From Pseudoalteromonas piscicida (GTDB lineage: Bacteria; Pseudomonadota; Gammaproteobacteria; Enterobacterales; Alteromonadaceae), in contig NZ_CP011924.1 in the NCBI RefSeq assembly GCF_000238315.3, positions 1,900,501 to 1,964,500 of the forward strand: a stretch of DNA of 64,000 bases. Direction: 5' to 3'. Positions 35,286 to 44,735 of this stretch are shown one piece after another. The notes under the pieces were generated by a model. The model had not been told where the DNA came from and did not search any database. It was given only the letters and a program-made list of their open reading frames with translations. How positions within the stretch are numbered: position 1 is the stretch's first letter; each line of letters begins with the position of its first letter. Position numbers and translations under genes: made by a program.

Positions 35286-37562
35286 TTAACTTTCCCCTAA
35301 TTCGCTTCTAAGCTCCTTGGTTGCTGTCACCATATTCTCAAGTGCAGCTCGGGTTTCTGTCCATGCTCGGGTTTTTAGCCCACAATCTGGATTCACCCAT
35401 AATCTTTCTACCGGGATTTTCTTCGCTGCTTTGTGAATTAAGTCTTTTATCCATGCCACCTCAGGGACGTTTGGTGTGTGAATATCATAAACGCCAGGCC
35501 CGATGTCATTGGGGTAGTCAAAATCTTCAAAGGCGTCGAGTAAGGTCATATTTGAACGTGACGTTTCAATTGTGATCACGTCCGCATCCATATCCGCTAT
35601 GGCGGCGATAATATCGTTAAACTCCGAGTAACACATATGCGTATGGATCTGTGTTTCGTCATTCACACCACTTGCAGATACCCTAAACGCATACGCCGCC
35701 CACGCTAAGTAGGCTTGCCACTGACTGGCTTTGAGTGGCATCCCCTCTCTAAATGCAGGTTCATCGATTTGGATCACCTTAATCCCTGCGTTTTGCAAAT
35801 CCACCACTTCATCTCTCAGTGCTAATGCGATTTGATTCGCGATGCTCGGCTTGTCTAAGTCATCTCTGACAAACGACCAAAATAAAATAGTCACAGGCCC
35901 TGTTAGCATGCCCTTCATCGGTTTTTTGGTTAAGCTCTGTGCATAACTCGTCCAATTAACAGTCATTGGTGCCGCACGCGAGACATCTCCCCAGATCACT
36001 GGGGGCTTAACACAGCGCGAACCATAACTTTGCACCCAACCAAACTGAGTAAAGGCAAAACCTTCGAGTAATTCACCAAAGTACTCAACCATATCATTGC
36101 GCTCTGCTTCGCCATGAACCAGCACATCTAAGTTAAGCGCTTCTTGTTCTTCAACGGCATAACGGATCTCTGCTTCCATCTGGCTTTGATAAGCATCAGC
36201 ACTCAACGTACCCGCTTTATAATCACGTCGCGCCTTACGAATAGCTTGGGTTTGTGGGAAAGAGCCTATCGTTGTGGTTGGCAATAAGGGTAAATTTAGC
36301 GACTGTGCTTGTTTTTTAATTCTGGTTGCGAATTCACTATTGCGTTGGCCATCTTTTGCTGTAAGCGCTGAAACACGCTGCTGCACCTCATTATTATTCA
36401 CGCGAGTAGAAGTCAAACGCGCTTTTACAGGCTTAGAATATTCGACCAACTGGGTAATATCACGCTGCTCCAATGCATTTTTCAATAATGCCAGCTCTTG
36501 TCCTTTTTGTTTGGCAAATGCGAGCCAAGACTTTAACTCACTATCAAGTTTTTGCTCTTGATCTAAGTCGACTGGCGTATGTAATAATGAGCATGAAGGA
36601 GCAAGCCAGAGATTATCACCTCGACGTTCATGAACCAGAGCAAGTTGCTGATATACACCTTCAAGATCCGAGCGCCAAATGTTACGACCGTTCACAACCC
36701 CTAGAGACAGCACGCTATCTTGCCCAACTACTTCCTCTAACGCAGCCAAGTCGTAGTTTGCCGTTACGCAGTCAAAATGTACGCCTTCTACGGGATAAGA
36801 CTGGATATCTTCAACATGCGCTTGTACGGAGTCAAAATAACTGGCCAACAACACTTTTACTCCTTGCCCGCTCAACGCATCAAAACTCCGGCGCAGCGCG
36901 TTACGATAAGCATCGTCGATTTCCAGAGCTAAAATAGGTTCATCAATTTGTACCCACTCAACACCTTGCTCAGCAAGCTTGGTAAGTACCTGCTGATATA
37001 CAATCAATAACTTATCTAATAAAGCCAATTTGTCAAACTCTTGACCAACGCATTTAGCTAAGTAGAGGTAGGTTACCGGGCCGACCAATACGGGTTTTGC
37101 TTGGTAGCCAAGTAATTGTGCTTCCTCTACTTGAGTAAATAACTCCGTCCAAGTTAGGGAAAATTCCTGCGTTTGAGTTAACTCAGGGACGATGTAATGA
37201 TAATTGGTGTTGAACCATTTCGTCATTTCACTTGCAGCACACGCACAGCCGCTAGGTGCTCGTCCCCTGCCAATCCGAAACAAAGTATCAAGATTTACCG
37301 ACTCATCATTTTTGTGACGACTAGGAATAGCGCCGACAAGTAATGAAGTATTCAACACGTGATCATACCAAGCAAAATCGCCTACAGGTAGAAGGTCAAC
37401 ACCAGCCTCAGCTTGCAATGCCCAATTTTCTGCACGAATGCGCCTTCCTTCCGCGATTAAGTCGTCTTGCGTTAAGTCGCCCGACCAATAGCGTTCTACT
37501 GCAAATTTAAGTTCACGTTTTTTGCCTACGCGTGGAAAACCCAAGTTATGTGTTAATGCCAT
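35286..37562 (-). CDS. metE: Cobalamin-independent methionine synthase
   Basis: Transfers the methyl group from 5-methyltetrahydropteroyl-triglutamate to homocysteine. The 758-residue length fits MetE (E. coli 753), with the start [15 protein letters not shown] and two TIM barrels. The C-terminal barrel has [24 protein letters not shown] and the zinc ligands in HMCYSEF and NPDCGLKTR. It is divergent from metR, and three MetJ-like boxes lie immediately upstream, so repression by MetJ and activation by MetR are likely. Confidence 0.96.
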   Translation of the reverse strand: MALTHNLGFPRVGKKRELKFAVERYWSGDLTQDDLIAEGRRIRAENWALQAEAGVDLLPVGDFAWYDHVLNTSLLVGAIPSRHKNDESVNLDTLFRIGRGRAPSGCACAASEMTKWFNTNYHYIVPELTQTQEFSLTWTELFTQVEEAQLLGYQAKPVLVGPVTYLYLAKCVGQEFDKLALLDKLLIVYQQVLTKLAEQGVEWVQIDEPILALEIDDAYRNALRRSFDALSGQGVKVLLASYFDSVQAHVEDIQSYPVEGVHFDCVTANYDLAALEEVVGQDSVLSLGVVNGRNIWRSDLEGVYQQLALVHERRGDNLWLAPSCSLLHTPVDLDQEQKLDSELKSWLAFAKQKGQELALLKNALEQRDITQLVEYSKPVKARLTSTRVNNNEVQQRVSALTAKDGQRNSEFATRIKKQAQSLNLPLLPTTTIGSFPQTQAIRKARRDYKAGTLSADAYQSQMEAEIRYAVEEQEALNLDVLVHGEAERNDMVEYFGELLEGFAFTQFGWVQSYGSRCVKPPVIWGDVSRAAPMTVNWTSYAQSLTKKPMKGMLTGPVTILFWSFVRDDLDKPSIANQIALALRDEVVDLQNAGIKVIQIDEPAFREGMPLKASQWQAYLAWAAYAFRVSASGVNDETQIHTHMCYSEFNDIIAAIADMDADVITIETSRSNMTLLDAFEDFDYPNDIGPGVYDIHTPNVPEVAWIKDLIHKAAKKIPVERLWVNPDCGLKTRAWTETRAALENMVTATKELRSELGES

Positions 37563-37570
37563 GATTTTAA

Positions 37571-37594
37571 TTCCGTCTAGATGTATGGATGTCT
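37571..37594 (-). promoter_or_regulatory. MetJ operator (three met boxes) upstream of metE
   Basis: On the minus strand three adjacent octamers read AGACATCC, ATACATCT and AGACGGAA, matching the MetJ consensus AGACGTCT at about 6, 6 and 5 of 8 positions, in the required 8-base phase. They lie 9-32 bases before the metE start codon. Confidence 0.7.
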
Positions 37595-37764
37595 AAAAAT
37601 ATAATTCTCATAATCAAAAACAACAATTGATGCTTTCTCAGATTTCATATGAATAAAATTAAATTGTAATTTTTTAAAAAATTTTTACACAAGCAGTGAC
37701 AACGCTGTCATTTTTAGTGTTATAGTGGATTTGTGAATTTTTGAACAACTCACCGCAGGTATTT

Positions 37765-37780
37765 AGACGTCTAGACATTG
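37765..37780. promoter_or_regulatory. MetJ operator (two met boxes) upstream of metR
   Basis: AGACGTCT (8 of 8) is followed directly by AGACATTG (5 of 8). It lies in the metE-metR divergent region, 74 bases before the metR start. No clear MetR TGAA-N5-TTCA site was found in 37563-37853. Confidence 0.75.
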
Positions 37781-37853
37781 ATAATAACTAAATAGAATCG
37801 TAATATTGAGTAATGCTGAGATTTGCTCACTTAAAATATGAGAATTGTTGATA

Positions 37854-38741
37854 ATGATTGATATAAAGCACCTAAAGACTATCTCCACCTTGAAAGAAAC
37901 TGGTTCTCTCGTGAATACAGCACGAGAGCTATTCCTGACTCAATCTGCTTTATCACATCAGATCAAAGATCTTGAGAGCAAACTCGACTGCCAGCTTTTT
38001 GAGCGCAAAACGCAACCAGTACGCTTTACCCCTCAAGGGATGTTATTATTGGAACTTGCCAACGATGTTTTACCTAAAGTTGAAGCAACCAAGTGTCGTT
38101 TGAAGGAAAGCCTTAATCAACCTATCTCGCAACTCAGGTTAAGCGTGGAATGTCATGCTTGTTTTCACTGGTTGCTGCCAACAATTAAAGAATTCAATAC
38201 CTTTTGGCCTGACATTAAAGTCGATTACGAACGTGGTTTTAGCTACGACGCTATTCCTGACCTTATTGAAGATGAGCTGGACTTAGTGCTTACCTCAGAC
38301 ATTCGAGAACCAGAACAATTGGAATACGCGCACCTTTTCGACTTTAAATTAAAGTTAATCGTTGCACCAGATCACGAATTGGCCAAGAAGGCCTATGTCA
38401 CAGCACTCGACCTAAAAGATGAAACCATCATTTCTTACCCTATTCCTCGCGAGCGCCAGGATATATTTAAGCACTTTATTCAAAATGCACGCTTTGATGG
38501 TACGCTAAAAACCGTCGATCAAGGTTTATTAATCTTCCAACTGGTAAGTGCAGGCATGGGGGTTGCAGCACTACCGGACTGGTTAGTGACACCTTATGAG
38601 AGTCAAGGGCTAATTAAATCGATTCCTCTAGGCGCACTTGGGCTAAATCGTCCAATGTATTTAGCAATGAAGAAAAGCATGAAAGATAACCCTGTTTATC
38701 GTCATTTCCTCAATACTTGCCGTAAAACCACTGCAAGATAG
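37854..38741 (+). CDS. metR: LysR-type regulator MetR
   Basis: This is a 295-residue LysR activator of metE that responds to homocysteine. The N-terminal winged helix reads LKTISTLKETGSLVNTARELFLTQSALSHQI. The effector domain includes LRLSVECHACFHWLLPTIKEF, which is characteristic of MetR. The ATG at 37854 is preferred over a TTG nine bases upstream because the family begins MIDIKHLKT. Its place divergent from metE is the classical arrangement. Confidence 0.94.
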   Translation: MIDIKHLKTISTLKETGSLVNTARELFLTQSALSHQIKDLESKLDCQLFERKTQPVRFTPQGMLLLELANDVLPKVEATKCRLKESLNQPISQLRLSVECHACFHWLLPTIKEFNTFWPDIKVDYERGFSYDAIPDLIEDELDLVLTSDIREPEQLEYAHLFDFKLKLIVAPDHELAKKAYVTALDLKDETIISYPIPRERQDIFKHFIQNARFDGTLKTVDQGLLIFQLVSAGMGVAALPDWLVTPYESQGLIKSIPLGALGLNRPMYLAMKKSMKDNPVYRHFLNTCRKTTAR

Positions 38742-38841
38742 ATGACAGGGCTCTTTTTGAGCCCTAACTGTTATACATTTCTACTACTCCCATCTCATGC
38801 TAGCATTGCGTCAGGCTTATCTAAATCTAAGGCATGTTTAA

Positions 38842-39606
38842 ATGTTTGAAGTCAAAAAGGTTATCGGTCAACTTATGATGCCGTTACCATTATCTTTAGT
38901 GGTGCTTGTGGGGCTTATGCTTTTTATCGCCAAAACGCGTAAAGGGCCTTACATCGCAAGCTGGTTTGTCTTACTCACGACATGGGCGTTATCGACTCCT
39001 TATGTCGCACAACATATTATTGAGTGGGATACAGGCGCTCTCGCCGCATTCAATCCAAGCAAGCACAACAATATAGATAAAATCGTGGTACTTGGCTGTG
39101 ATTTATACCCAGATAAATCTCCCCCCAGCAACGCCCAACTTGGCAGCTGCGGTCTAGCCAGATTAGTTGAAGGCGTAAGACTTGCTAATATTTACCCAAA
39201 GGCCCAGCTGTATGTCTCTGGTTACGGCTATGGCCATGCAACAAGCGCGGGACTCATGGCAAGAACCGCACAGAGCCTGGGTATTTCCGCTACACGTATT
39301 AAGCAAAACCCCAATGCCAAAGACACCGCGGACGAAGCAAAAATGCTAGCACCTTTACTAGTCGATTATGACGTCGCATTGGTCACATCGGCTTCGCACA
39401 TACAGCGAGCAAAAAACCTATTTGAAGCACAAGGCATAGAAGTGTTCGCTGCACCGACGGAGTTTTATAACTTCAAGCAATACCCACCGAGCAGACAATT
39501 TATTCCAAACCATAAGGCCTTAGAAGTAGTCACTCGGATTTGGCATGAACAGGTTGGAAGTATGTGGATCACGATCCGTCGTGTGATTGACCCTGAGGCA
39601 CTTTAA
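38842..39606 (+). CDS. elyC: ElyC-like DUF218 envelope biogenesis protein
   Basis: This 254-residue protein has two N-terminal membrane segments (PLPLSLVVLVGLMLFIA, then ASWFVLLTTWALSTPYVA) and a DUF218/YdcF domain (IVVLGCDLYPD, RLVEGVRLANIYPKAQLYVSG, DTADEAKMLAPLL, LVTSASHIQRA). The start FEVKKVIGQLMMPLPLSL closely resembles E. coli ElyC, which protects peptidoglycan synthesis when undecaprenyl-phosphate is limiting. It stands alone, downstream of metR. Confidence 0.86.
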   Translation: MFEVKKVIGQLMMPLPLSLVVLVGLMLFIAKTRKGPYIASWFVLLTTWALSTPYVAQHIIEWDTGALAAFNPSKHNNIDKIVVLGCDLYPDKSPPSNAQLGSCGLARLVEGVRLANIYPKAQLYVSGYGYGHATSAGLMARTAQSLGISATRIKQNPNAKDTADEAKMLAPLLVDYDVALVTSASHIQRAKNLFEAQGIEVFAAPTEFYNFKQYPPSRQFIPNHKALEVVTRIWHEQVGSMWITIRRVIDPEAL

Positions 39607-39751
39607 GCGTCGAAAAAGACACCAAAATCAGGCTAAAGTTCGATAAATTAGCGCTGAAAAACGTAAAAAATTGAAAATTTGCGCAAATATGGGTATAAAT
39701 AGAGTTTAATCTTAACCCGCGTATCCGCGTACAACACGACTAGGATCTACG

Positions 39752-40123
39752 ATGAGTAAACTAGATAAAACTGAAGTACTAAGCGCTTTCGAAGCTGCGT
39801 ACGAAGCTGCACATGGCAAAAAGCCTGAGATCACTGCAAAGCCAGGTTGGTATAGCATCGATGGTGGCAAAAACATGCGTCTTGCTGAGGTAGCTGAATT
39901 AACAGAAGAGCTAACTTCAGGGTCAGCTGTAGCAAGTGAGAAAACGCAGGCGCCTGCCAAAAAAGCGAAAACGACTAAGAAAGCGCCTAAGGCTGCAGCT
40001 GTAAAATCAGCGAGCTTTACTATCGTTACAGAAAACGAAGAAGGCTTCAAAGCGGAAGAACAGTGGATTGCTGAACTAGCAGCAAAAGATCACGACTGCC
40101 GCTTACCTCGTGGTGTTGTGTAA
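39752..40123 (+). CDS. Small protein with a Lys/Ala-rich histone-like linker
   Basis: This 123-residue protein has a structured acidic N-terminal part (LDKTEVLSAFEAAYEAAHGKKPEI, then WYSIDGGKNMRLAEVAELTEEL). A low-complexity Lys/Ala/Pro linker follows (APAKKAKTTKKAPKAAAVK), then a C-terminal part ending in HDCRLPRGVV. The linker resembles histone H1-type tails and may bind DNA or RNA. I do not recognise a named family, although similar proteins are common in Alteromonadales. Its terminator has been split off by the insertion sequence downstream. Confidence 0.7.
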   Translation: MSKLDKTEVLSAFEAAYEAAHGKKPEITAKPGWYSIDGGKNMRLAEVAELTEELTSGSAVASEKTQAPAKKAKTTKKAPKAAAVKSASFTIVTENEEGFKAEEQWIAELAAKDHDCRLPRGVV

Positions 40124-40158
40124 TATCAGTTGGTGTAACAACAACTCCATAAATAAAA

Positions 40159-40180
40159 AAACCTCGCAATGACGAGGTTT
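40159..40180. repeat. 22-bp palindromic direct repeat, left flank of the IS
   Basis: AAACCTCG-N6-CGAGGTTT, the hairpin of a terminator. It is present complete on both sides of the insertion sequence (second copy 41780-41801). The most likely reading is a long target duplication on a palindromic target. Confidence 0.8.
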
Positions 40181-41779
40181 CAGACTGTTGAAAAAGGGCT
40201 GGACACAGATCTAGCCCTTTGATCTAATAAGCGTAGTGAGTTTAGGGAGTTCACCATGCTTAAAGACAAAACCCCTCAGCAATATGAACTAGAAATGGTC
40301 GCTATCGACCAATTGGTTCCAAAAGACCATTTAGTTCGCCTGATTGACCTTGCGATTGATTTCGAATTCATCCGCGATGAAGTCGCCCATCTCTACTGTA
40401 AAAACAATGGTCGCCCAGCGGTTGACCCAGTGCGAATGTTCAAGATTTTATTTCTTGGATACCTGTTTGGCATTCAAAGCGAGCGTCGCTTGATTAAGGA
40501 AATCCAAGTCAATGTCGCATATCGTTGGTTTTTAGGTATGGGACTAACTGAAGATGTCATCCACCACTCGACGCTAAGCCAAAACCGCATAAAGCGCTTT
40601 AAAGACAGCAATATTTATCAATCCATCTTCGATAACATTGTCCGCCAAGCGATGAAACAAAAACTCATAGGTGGCTATAGCTTATTTGCTGACAGTACAC
40701 ACCTCAAAGCCAATGCCAATAAAAAGCGCTATGACATAGAAGACTTAAAAGTCAGTCCTTCAGTGTATGTAGAGCAATTGAACGAAGCAGTACTGCAAGA
40801 CCGGGAGGATGAAGGAAAAAAGCCCCTGAAGTGTAAGGAAGAAACAACTTGCACAAAACCAACCAAAGTCAGCCGCACCGACCCAGATAGCGGGTTTATG
40901 GTACGGGATGAAAAGCCAAAAGGGTTCTTCTATCTAGACCATCGAATTGTGGATGGTAAACACGGCATTATTGTTGATACACACGCCACCGCAGGCAATG
41001 TCCATGACTCACAACCTATTATCAGTCGACTCGACAGAGCGCTCGATACCTTTGCACTCAACCCTATCGCGGTTGGGCTAGATGCAGGCTATTTTACCGC
41101 CGCGGTATGCCACAATCTGGAAGAAAGGCAATTAGTTGGCGTGCTGGGGTATCGAAGACCAAATAAAAAGAAAGGCTACTTCGCCAAACGTGAGTATCAA
41201 TATCAAGCCGATACAGATACTTACCTGTGCCCGCAAGGTGAAACTCTAATCTACAAAACAACAAGCCGAACAGGCTATCGTCACTATCATTCCGACCCGA
41301 GCAAATGTGGACGCTGTCCAGTCAGAAATCAATGTACAGCCAGTAAAAATCAAACCAAAGTTATAACGCGGCATGTTTGGCAATCGAGCGTAGAAAACGC
41401 CAATGCGATTAGGCTGAGCGACTGGGGTAAAAAGCTCTATCGACGACGAGCCGAAACGGTGGAAAGAAGCTTCGCTGATGCGAAACAACATCATGGACAT
41501 CGCTACTGCAGATATAGAGGTCTGTCAAAAGTGACCGCGCAGTGCTTGTTAGCAGCGGCATGTCAAAATATGAAGAAAATGGCGCTCATGGCTGCACACT
41601 AGCAAAAAACCTCGAAAACTCCCCCTAAAAGCCCTCAAAACGATCTTGGACACACCAAATCACAATAATTAGCCTAGCCAACACAAAAAACCAACGCTGA
41701 AACTTACGGCAGAGAAAACTACTCCAACAACTGGGAAAAATAAACCCCGCTTAAAAAAGCGGGGTTTATCATCAATCTG
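40181..41779 (+). mobile_element. IS1182-family insertion sequence
   Basis: About 1.6 kb between two copies of a terminator hairpin. The ends CAGACTGTTGA (left) and CAGATTGATGA (right, read inward) match at 9 of 11 positions and form imperfect inverted repeats. The single gene inside is an IS1182-type transposase. The family is known for variable and often long or hairpin-associated target duplications, which agrees with the 22-bp repeats. A second hairpin (AAACCCCGCTT/AAGCGGGGTTT, 41744-41769) inside the right end may terminate the transposase transcript. The exact ends are inferred from the repeats, not from a reference element. Confidence 0.78.
40256..41602 (+). CDS. IS1182-family transposase
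   Basis: This 448-residue DDE transposase starts MLKDKTPQQYELEMVAIDQLVP and continues GRPAVDPVRMFKILFLGYLFGIQSERRL, the standard N-terminal domain of IS1182/IS5-like enzymes. The first catalytic Asp lies in FADSTHLKANAN, the second in VGLDAGYFT, and the Glu in RRAETVERSFADAKQHHG. Four cysteines near residues 324-355 (YLCPQG, SKCGRCPVRNQC) make a small zinc-like patch typical of the family. The frame is complete, so the element may still be active. Confidence 0.92.
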   Translation: MLKDKTPQQYELEMVAIDQLVPKDHLVRLIDLAIDFEFIRDEVAHLYCKNNGRPAVDPVRMFKILFLGYLFGIQSERRLIKEIQVNVAYRWFLGMGLTEDVIHHSTLSQNRIKRFKDSNIYQSIFDNIVRQAMKQKLIGGYSLFADSTHLKANANKKRYDIEDLKVSPSVYVEQLNEAVLQDREDEGKKPLKCKEETTCTKPTKVSRTDPDSGFMVRDEKPKGFFYLDHRIVDGKHGIIVDTHATAGNVHDSQPIISRLDRALDTFALNPIAVGLDAGYFTAAVCHNLEERQLVGVLGYRRPNKKKGYFAKREYQYQADTDTYLCPQGETLIYKTTSRTGYRHYHSDPSKCGRCPVRNQCTASKNQTKVITRHVWQSSVENANAIRLSDWGKKLYRRRAETVERSFADAKQHHGHRYCRYRGLSKVTAQCLLAAACQNMKKMALMAAH

Positions 41780-41801
41780 AAACCTCGCAATGACGAGGTT
41801 T
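41780..41801. repeat. 22-bp palindromic direct repeat, right flank of the IS
   Basis: Second copy of the 40159-40180 hairpin, here followed by a T run (TTTTT). This side therefore retains the working terminator, now separated by the IS from the gene it once served. Confidence 0.8.
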
Positions 41802-41871
41802 TTTTATTTCTTTAATTCTAGGGCCTGTTGATCTTTACTGTTTGATTTAAACAGGCTCGGCCCTAATATTA

Positions 41872-43497
41872 CTAAACTTTAAATACTAGTACTTGGCTGT
41901 TTAGCTGCTCGGCTAACGCTTCTAAGTCATTACTTACATCGGCATTACTCTGTGCATTTCGGGTAATTTCAGAAATACTGCTACTGAAATCATTAATATT
42001 TTCGCTGATTTCCGCAACCACCGTTGTTTGTTCTTCTGTCGCCGTTGAAACCTGAATATTCATACCAACGATTTCATCCACCGCCTTATCAATATCGGTC
42101 ATTATTTGAGCTGATTCATTAGCCCTATCTACCCCCGCAGCTGCGCTTGATTGCGCATTCTCCATTGATGATACTGCGTTTTGTGCCATGCCCTGTAACT
42201 TGCTGATCATATCTCGGATAGATTCTGTGGCTTTTTGCGTATTATGTGCCAATTGCCTGACTTCGTCGGCAACAACCGCAAAACCTCGGCCAGACTCCCC
42301 TGCTCTCGCCGCTTCTATTGCAGCGTTTAATGCCAGAAGATTTGTTTGTTCAGCCACACCTTGGATCATTAAAACAACCTGGTTGATTTCATTAGACTGA
42401 TCGTTCAACGCTTTAATTAACTGCGCATTATCTCCTACTTCACTAGCAAGGCGCTCAATGGCCTGAATATTTTGCGAAATAACATCCATCCCTTGTTTCG
42501 CAAGCTTGCCGGACATCTCAGCTTTGTTCGCGGTATTCATCGCATTATGTGCCACTTCTTGTATCGCACTATTCATTTCTGTTGCTGCGGTTGCAATCAT
42601 CACAGTTTGCTGCTCTTGCTCTTGCGAAGTGCCCGCAATCGACTGACTGATACCATTCAACTCGTTCGAGGTCGTAGAAAGGCTATTCACGATTGTGACT
42701 AGATTGGTAACTAGCTCATGTAAGCTAGACACCATGGTATTGAAGTCATTCCCTATCTGACTTAACTCATCTTGCCCCTCAACTACCACTCTTTGTGTTA
42801 AATCTGCATCTCTTGCAATATTACCAATACGCATACGTAAGCGGCTAAGCGGTTCATTAATTGACCTAAATATCAACATGCCAATTAGCACCATTACTAC
42901 CACAATAACAACGGAAGAGATAATCATCGCCGCTTTTGTCGCACTGGCTTCTGAGCGACCGACGTTCCGAAGCGCACTCGCTTCAGTAAGCTGCAATTCA
43001 ATTAGGGCACTGTAGCTTTCGCTAAGCGGATCGAAGGCCGCATAGAGGTCATGTACAAATTTATCGTAAGGAATTTCTTCAAAGGTATTTGCGTTAACTC
43101 GGTTAATATAATTAGACAGCAGTTGTTTGACGCTTAATTCTGCTTTTTCAACTTGCTTTACTAAGCTTCGCTCTTCGCTCGTAAGGTCCGTGGACAAATA
43201 GCTATTCCACTCTTTTTCAGCGATATTCTTAGCTTCTTCGATTTGCTTTAACGCAGCACCATTGGATAGTTGATGGCCTCGTAACTTGTGAAACGTATCC
43301 ACAATAACCACCGCGTAGTTATCTGACACCACTTTTATTTGTCTAAGCGGTACAACTCTGTCGTCATAAATACGGTCAATGTAATTGATAAGGTTTGATA
43401 ATGTTCCGATTGTGAAGATGGTTGCAAGAATAAAAAACACAGCAGGTATGCCTGAAAGCGACAACAATCTGCTTTTAACTGAAACCCTATTTAGCAT
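41872..43497 (-). CDS. Methyl-accepting chemotaxis protein
   Basis: This 541-residue chemoreceptor has an N-terminal membrane segment ([20 protein letters not shown]) and a four-helix-bundle type sensor domain to about residue 185. A second membrane segment ([20 protein letters not shown]), a HAMP domain and a long signalling domain follow. The hairpin tip is [19 protein letters not shown], and [15 protein letters not shown] comes next. Ligand is unknown. The ATG at 43497 is preferred because [11 protein letters not shown] leads straight into the first membrane segment; an upstream ATG at 43542 adds 15 residues. Confidence 0.93.
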   Translation of the reverse strand: MLNRVSVKSRLLSLSGIPAVFFILATIFTIGTLSNLINYIDRIYDDRVVPLRQIKVVSDNYAVVIVDTFHKLRGHQLSNGAALKQIEEAKNIAEKEWNSYLSTDLTSEERSLVKQVEKAELSVKQLLSNYINRVNANTFEEIPYDKFVHDLYAAFDPLSESYSALIELQLTEASALRNVGRSEASATKAAMIISSVVIVVVMVLIGMLIFRSINEPLSRLRMRIGNIARDADLTQRVVVEGQDELSQIGNDFNTMVSSLHELVTNLVTIVNSLSTTSNELNGISQSIAGTSQEQEQQTVMIATAATEMNSAIQEVAHNAMNTANKAEMSGKLAKQGMDVISQNIQAIERLASEVGDNAQLIKALNDQSNEINQVVLMIQGVAEQTNLLALNAAIEAARAGESGRGFAVVADEVRQLAHNTQKATESIRDMISKLQGMAQNAVSSMENAQSSAAAGVDRANESAQIMTDIDKAVDEIVGMNIQVSTATEEQTTVVAEISENINDFSSSISEITRNAQSNADVSNDLEALAEQLNSQVLVFKV

Positions 43498-43650
43498 AAT
43501 CTGATTTTTATTGAGTAAACATAGAAATAAAGTATTACTCAAAGTTCGTAGATTACAATATTAATTGCAGATTAAGCAGCGTGATTTTGATGTGCATCAT
43601 ATTTATTTACTGTGTCCCCCCTTTTTAGGGTATTGATTTTTAAACTTATT

Positions 43651-43684
43651 ACAAAAAAGAGGAGAAGCTTTATCGGCTTCTCCT
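43651..43684 (-). terminator. Terminator of the lipoprotein/DUF1328/PA2169 operon
   Basis: On the minus strand AGAGGAGAAGC / GCTTCTCCTCT (11 bp) with a 7-base loop and TTTTTT tail, 30 bases after the lipoprotein stop. Confidence 0.88.
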
Positions 43685-43713
43685 CTTACATTCCACGTCG
43701 AAATTGTTTTTGC

Positions 43714-43905
43714 TTAACACTCTTCGTTTTCTGCGTTCAGGTTCTCTTTTACATCTTCACAGGCATCTTCTACACTGTTTTCCACTTCCTGCACCGTTTC
43801 ATCGAAACGCTCACCCGCATCTTCCGCTGGGCCTTCACTACAACCAAAAAGTGCTAAAATTGAAACAAAACCAAATGCTTTAGCTAATGTAATTGCTGAT
43901 TTCAT
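43714..43905 (-). CDS. Small acidic lipoprotein
   Basis: This 63-residue protein has a lipoprotein signal ending in ILALFGC (lipidated Cys at residue 22). The mature part of 41 residues is strongly acidic (17 Asp or Glu) and contains two more cysteines (DACEDVK and the C-terminal NEEC). It is the third gene of an operon with the PA2169-type and DUF1328 genes. I do not recognise a family name; entericidin-like stress lipoproteins are the nearest comparison. Confidence 0.75.
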   Translation of the reverse strand: MKSAITLAKAFGFVSILALFGCSEGPAEDAGERFDETVQEVENSVEDACEDVKENLNAENEEC

Positions 43906-43945
43906 AATCTATCTCCTAAAACCGTTTTAGAACGTTAAATCCCTT

Positions 43946-44113
43946 TTACCTGGGAGCGCGTGCTTTACCAAAAATAAACGAAATAATCATAAAGGCGATA
44001 AACACAAAGAATAGAATTTTCGCCATACCTGCTGCAGCGCCCGCGATTCCGGTGAAACCTAACACGGCTGCGACAAGTGCTAGGAATAAAAACATTACAG
44101 CCCAACTCAACAT
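43946..44113 (-). CDS. DUF1328 (YtjA-like) small membrane protein
   Basis: This 55-residue protein starts [20 protein letters not shown], then [21 protein letters not shown] and a basic tail FGKARAPR. Two membrane helices with small-residue motifs are the DUF1328/YtjA signature. Function is unknown; family members are often stress-induced. It lies 10 bases downstream of the PA2169-type gene and 40 bases upstream of the lipoprotein gene. Confidence 0.88.
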   Translation of the reverse strand: MLSWAVMFLFLALVAAVLGFTGIAGAAAGMAKILFFVFIAFMIISFIFGKARAPR

Positions 44114-44123
44114 AACATTCTCC

Positions 44124-44570
44124 TTAGGCAGTTAGCTCTTGCAACTGCTTCATTTGATCGTGACAAGCTTGCATTCTGGTTTGAATTTGCAGTAATACAC
44201 TCTTGCATTTAGGTGGAAGATCTTTACTTAGCGCTTTATCAAGCTTGCTCAACACTTTATCTTCCACTTCTTCTAGCTGAGAAATATAGGTGTGCTCTTT
44301 GTCGGTGCTCACCATACCAACCAACTTGGTGTACGATTCACGAATGTCGATGCTAAGCGCTGAATCAGTCTCGATTTCACCCTCGTCAATAAGAACAAAT
44401 GGTTGTAGATCCGAGATTGCTTGCGCTTTATCTACAATCATTTGGTCAAATACGCGGTTTAATTCGATATTATCTAGCTTCTTTTTAGCTTCGGTGTAAA
44501 AATCAACACCACCATTTAATACTTTAATGAGCTCTTTTACCGGCTCCATGTCGTAATTTGAATCTGCCAT
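44124..44570 (-). CDS. PA2169-type four-helix-bundle protein (DUF2383)
   Basis: This 148-residue ferritin-like helical bundle is of the PA2169/DUF2383 family: [22 protein letters not shown] at the start, regular amphipathic helices, and [12 protein letters not shown] at the end. Function is unknown. The ATG at 44570 has a strong AAAGGAG site; an ATG at 44591 adds seven residues. A sigma-54 type promoter lies 71 bases upstream, so this gene heads the operon. Confidence 0.83.
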   Translation of the reverse strand: MADSNYDMEPVKELIKVLNGGVDFYTEAKKKLDNIELNRVFDQMIVDKAQAISDLQPFVLIDEGEIETDSALSIDIRESYTKLVGMVSTDKEHTYISQLEEVEDKVLSKLDKALSKDLPPKCKSVLLQIQTRMQACHDQMKQLQELTA

Positions 44571-44640
44571 AAATAACTCCTTTCGTTGCAATATTTAATA
44601 AGTGCATTTTGCAAATATTATTTTCTGTCCCTTTCGTCAA

Positions 44641-44656
44641 TGCAGATTAAATGCCA
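44641..44656 (-). promoter_or_regulatory. Sigma-54 promoter of the PA2169-type operon
   Basis: On the minus strand TGGCATTTAATCTGCA: GG and GC are ten bases apart, as required for -24/-12 elements (consensus TGGCAC-N5-TTGCA). It lies 71 bases before the start codon. Confidence 0.7.
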
Positions 44657-44709
44657 AATTATAAACCTTTATTTTACAAGGGTTTTTAATATAAGCACTT
44701 TCAGACCGG

Positions 44710-44722
44710 TGAAAATATTACA
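44710..44722 (-). promoter_or_regulatory. Candidate activator site upstream of the PA2169-type promoter
   Basis: The minus strand reads TGTAA-TAT-TTTCA, one mismatch from TGTAA-N3-TTACA, 54 bases upstream of the -24 element. The same palindrome recurs at the other sigma-54 promoters nearby. The sequence is AT-rich, so chance is possible. Confidence 0.45.
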
Positions 44723-44735
44723 AACTAGATGTAAA

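Noticed and set aside
38747..38765. AGGGCTC-TTTTT-GAGCCCT hairpin after metR
   Set aside because: The T run is in the loop and none follows the stem, so termination is uncertain.
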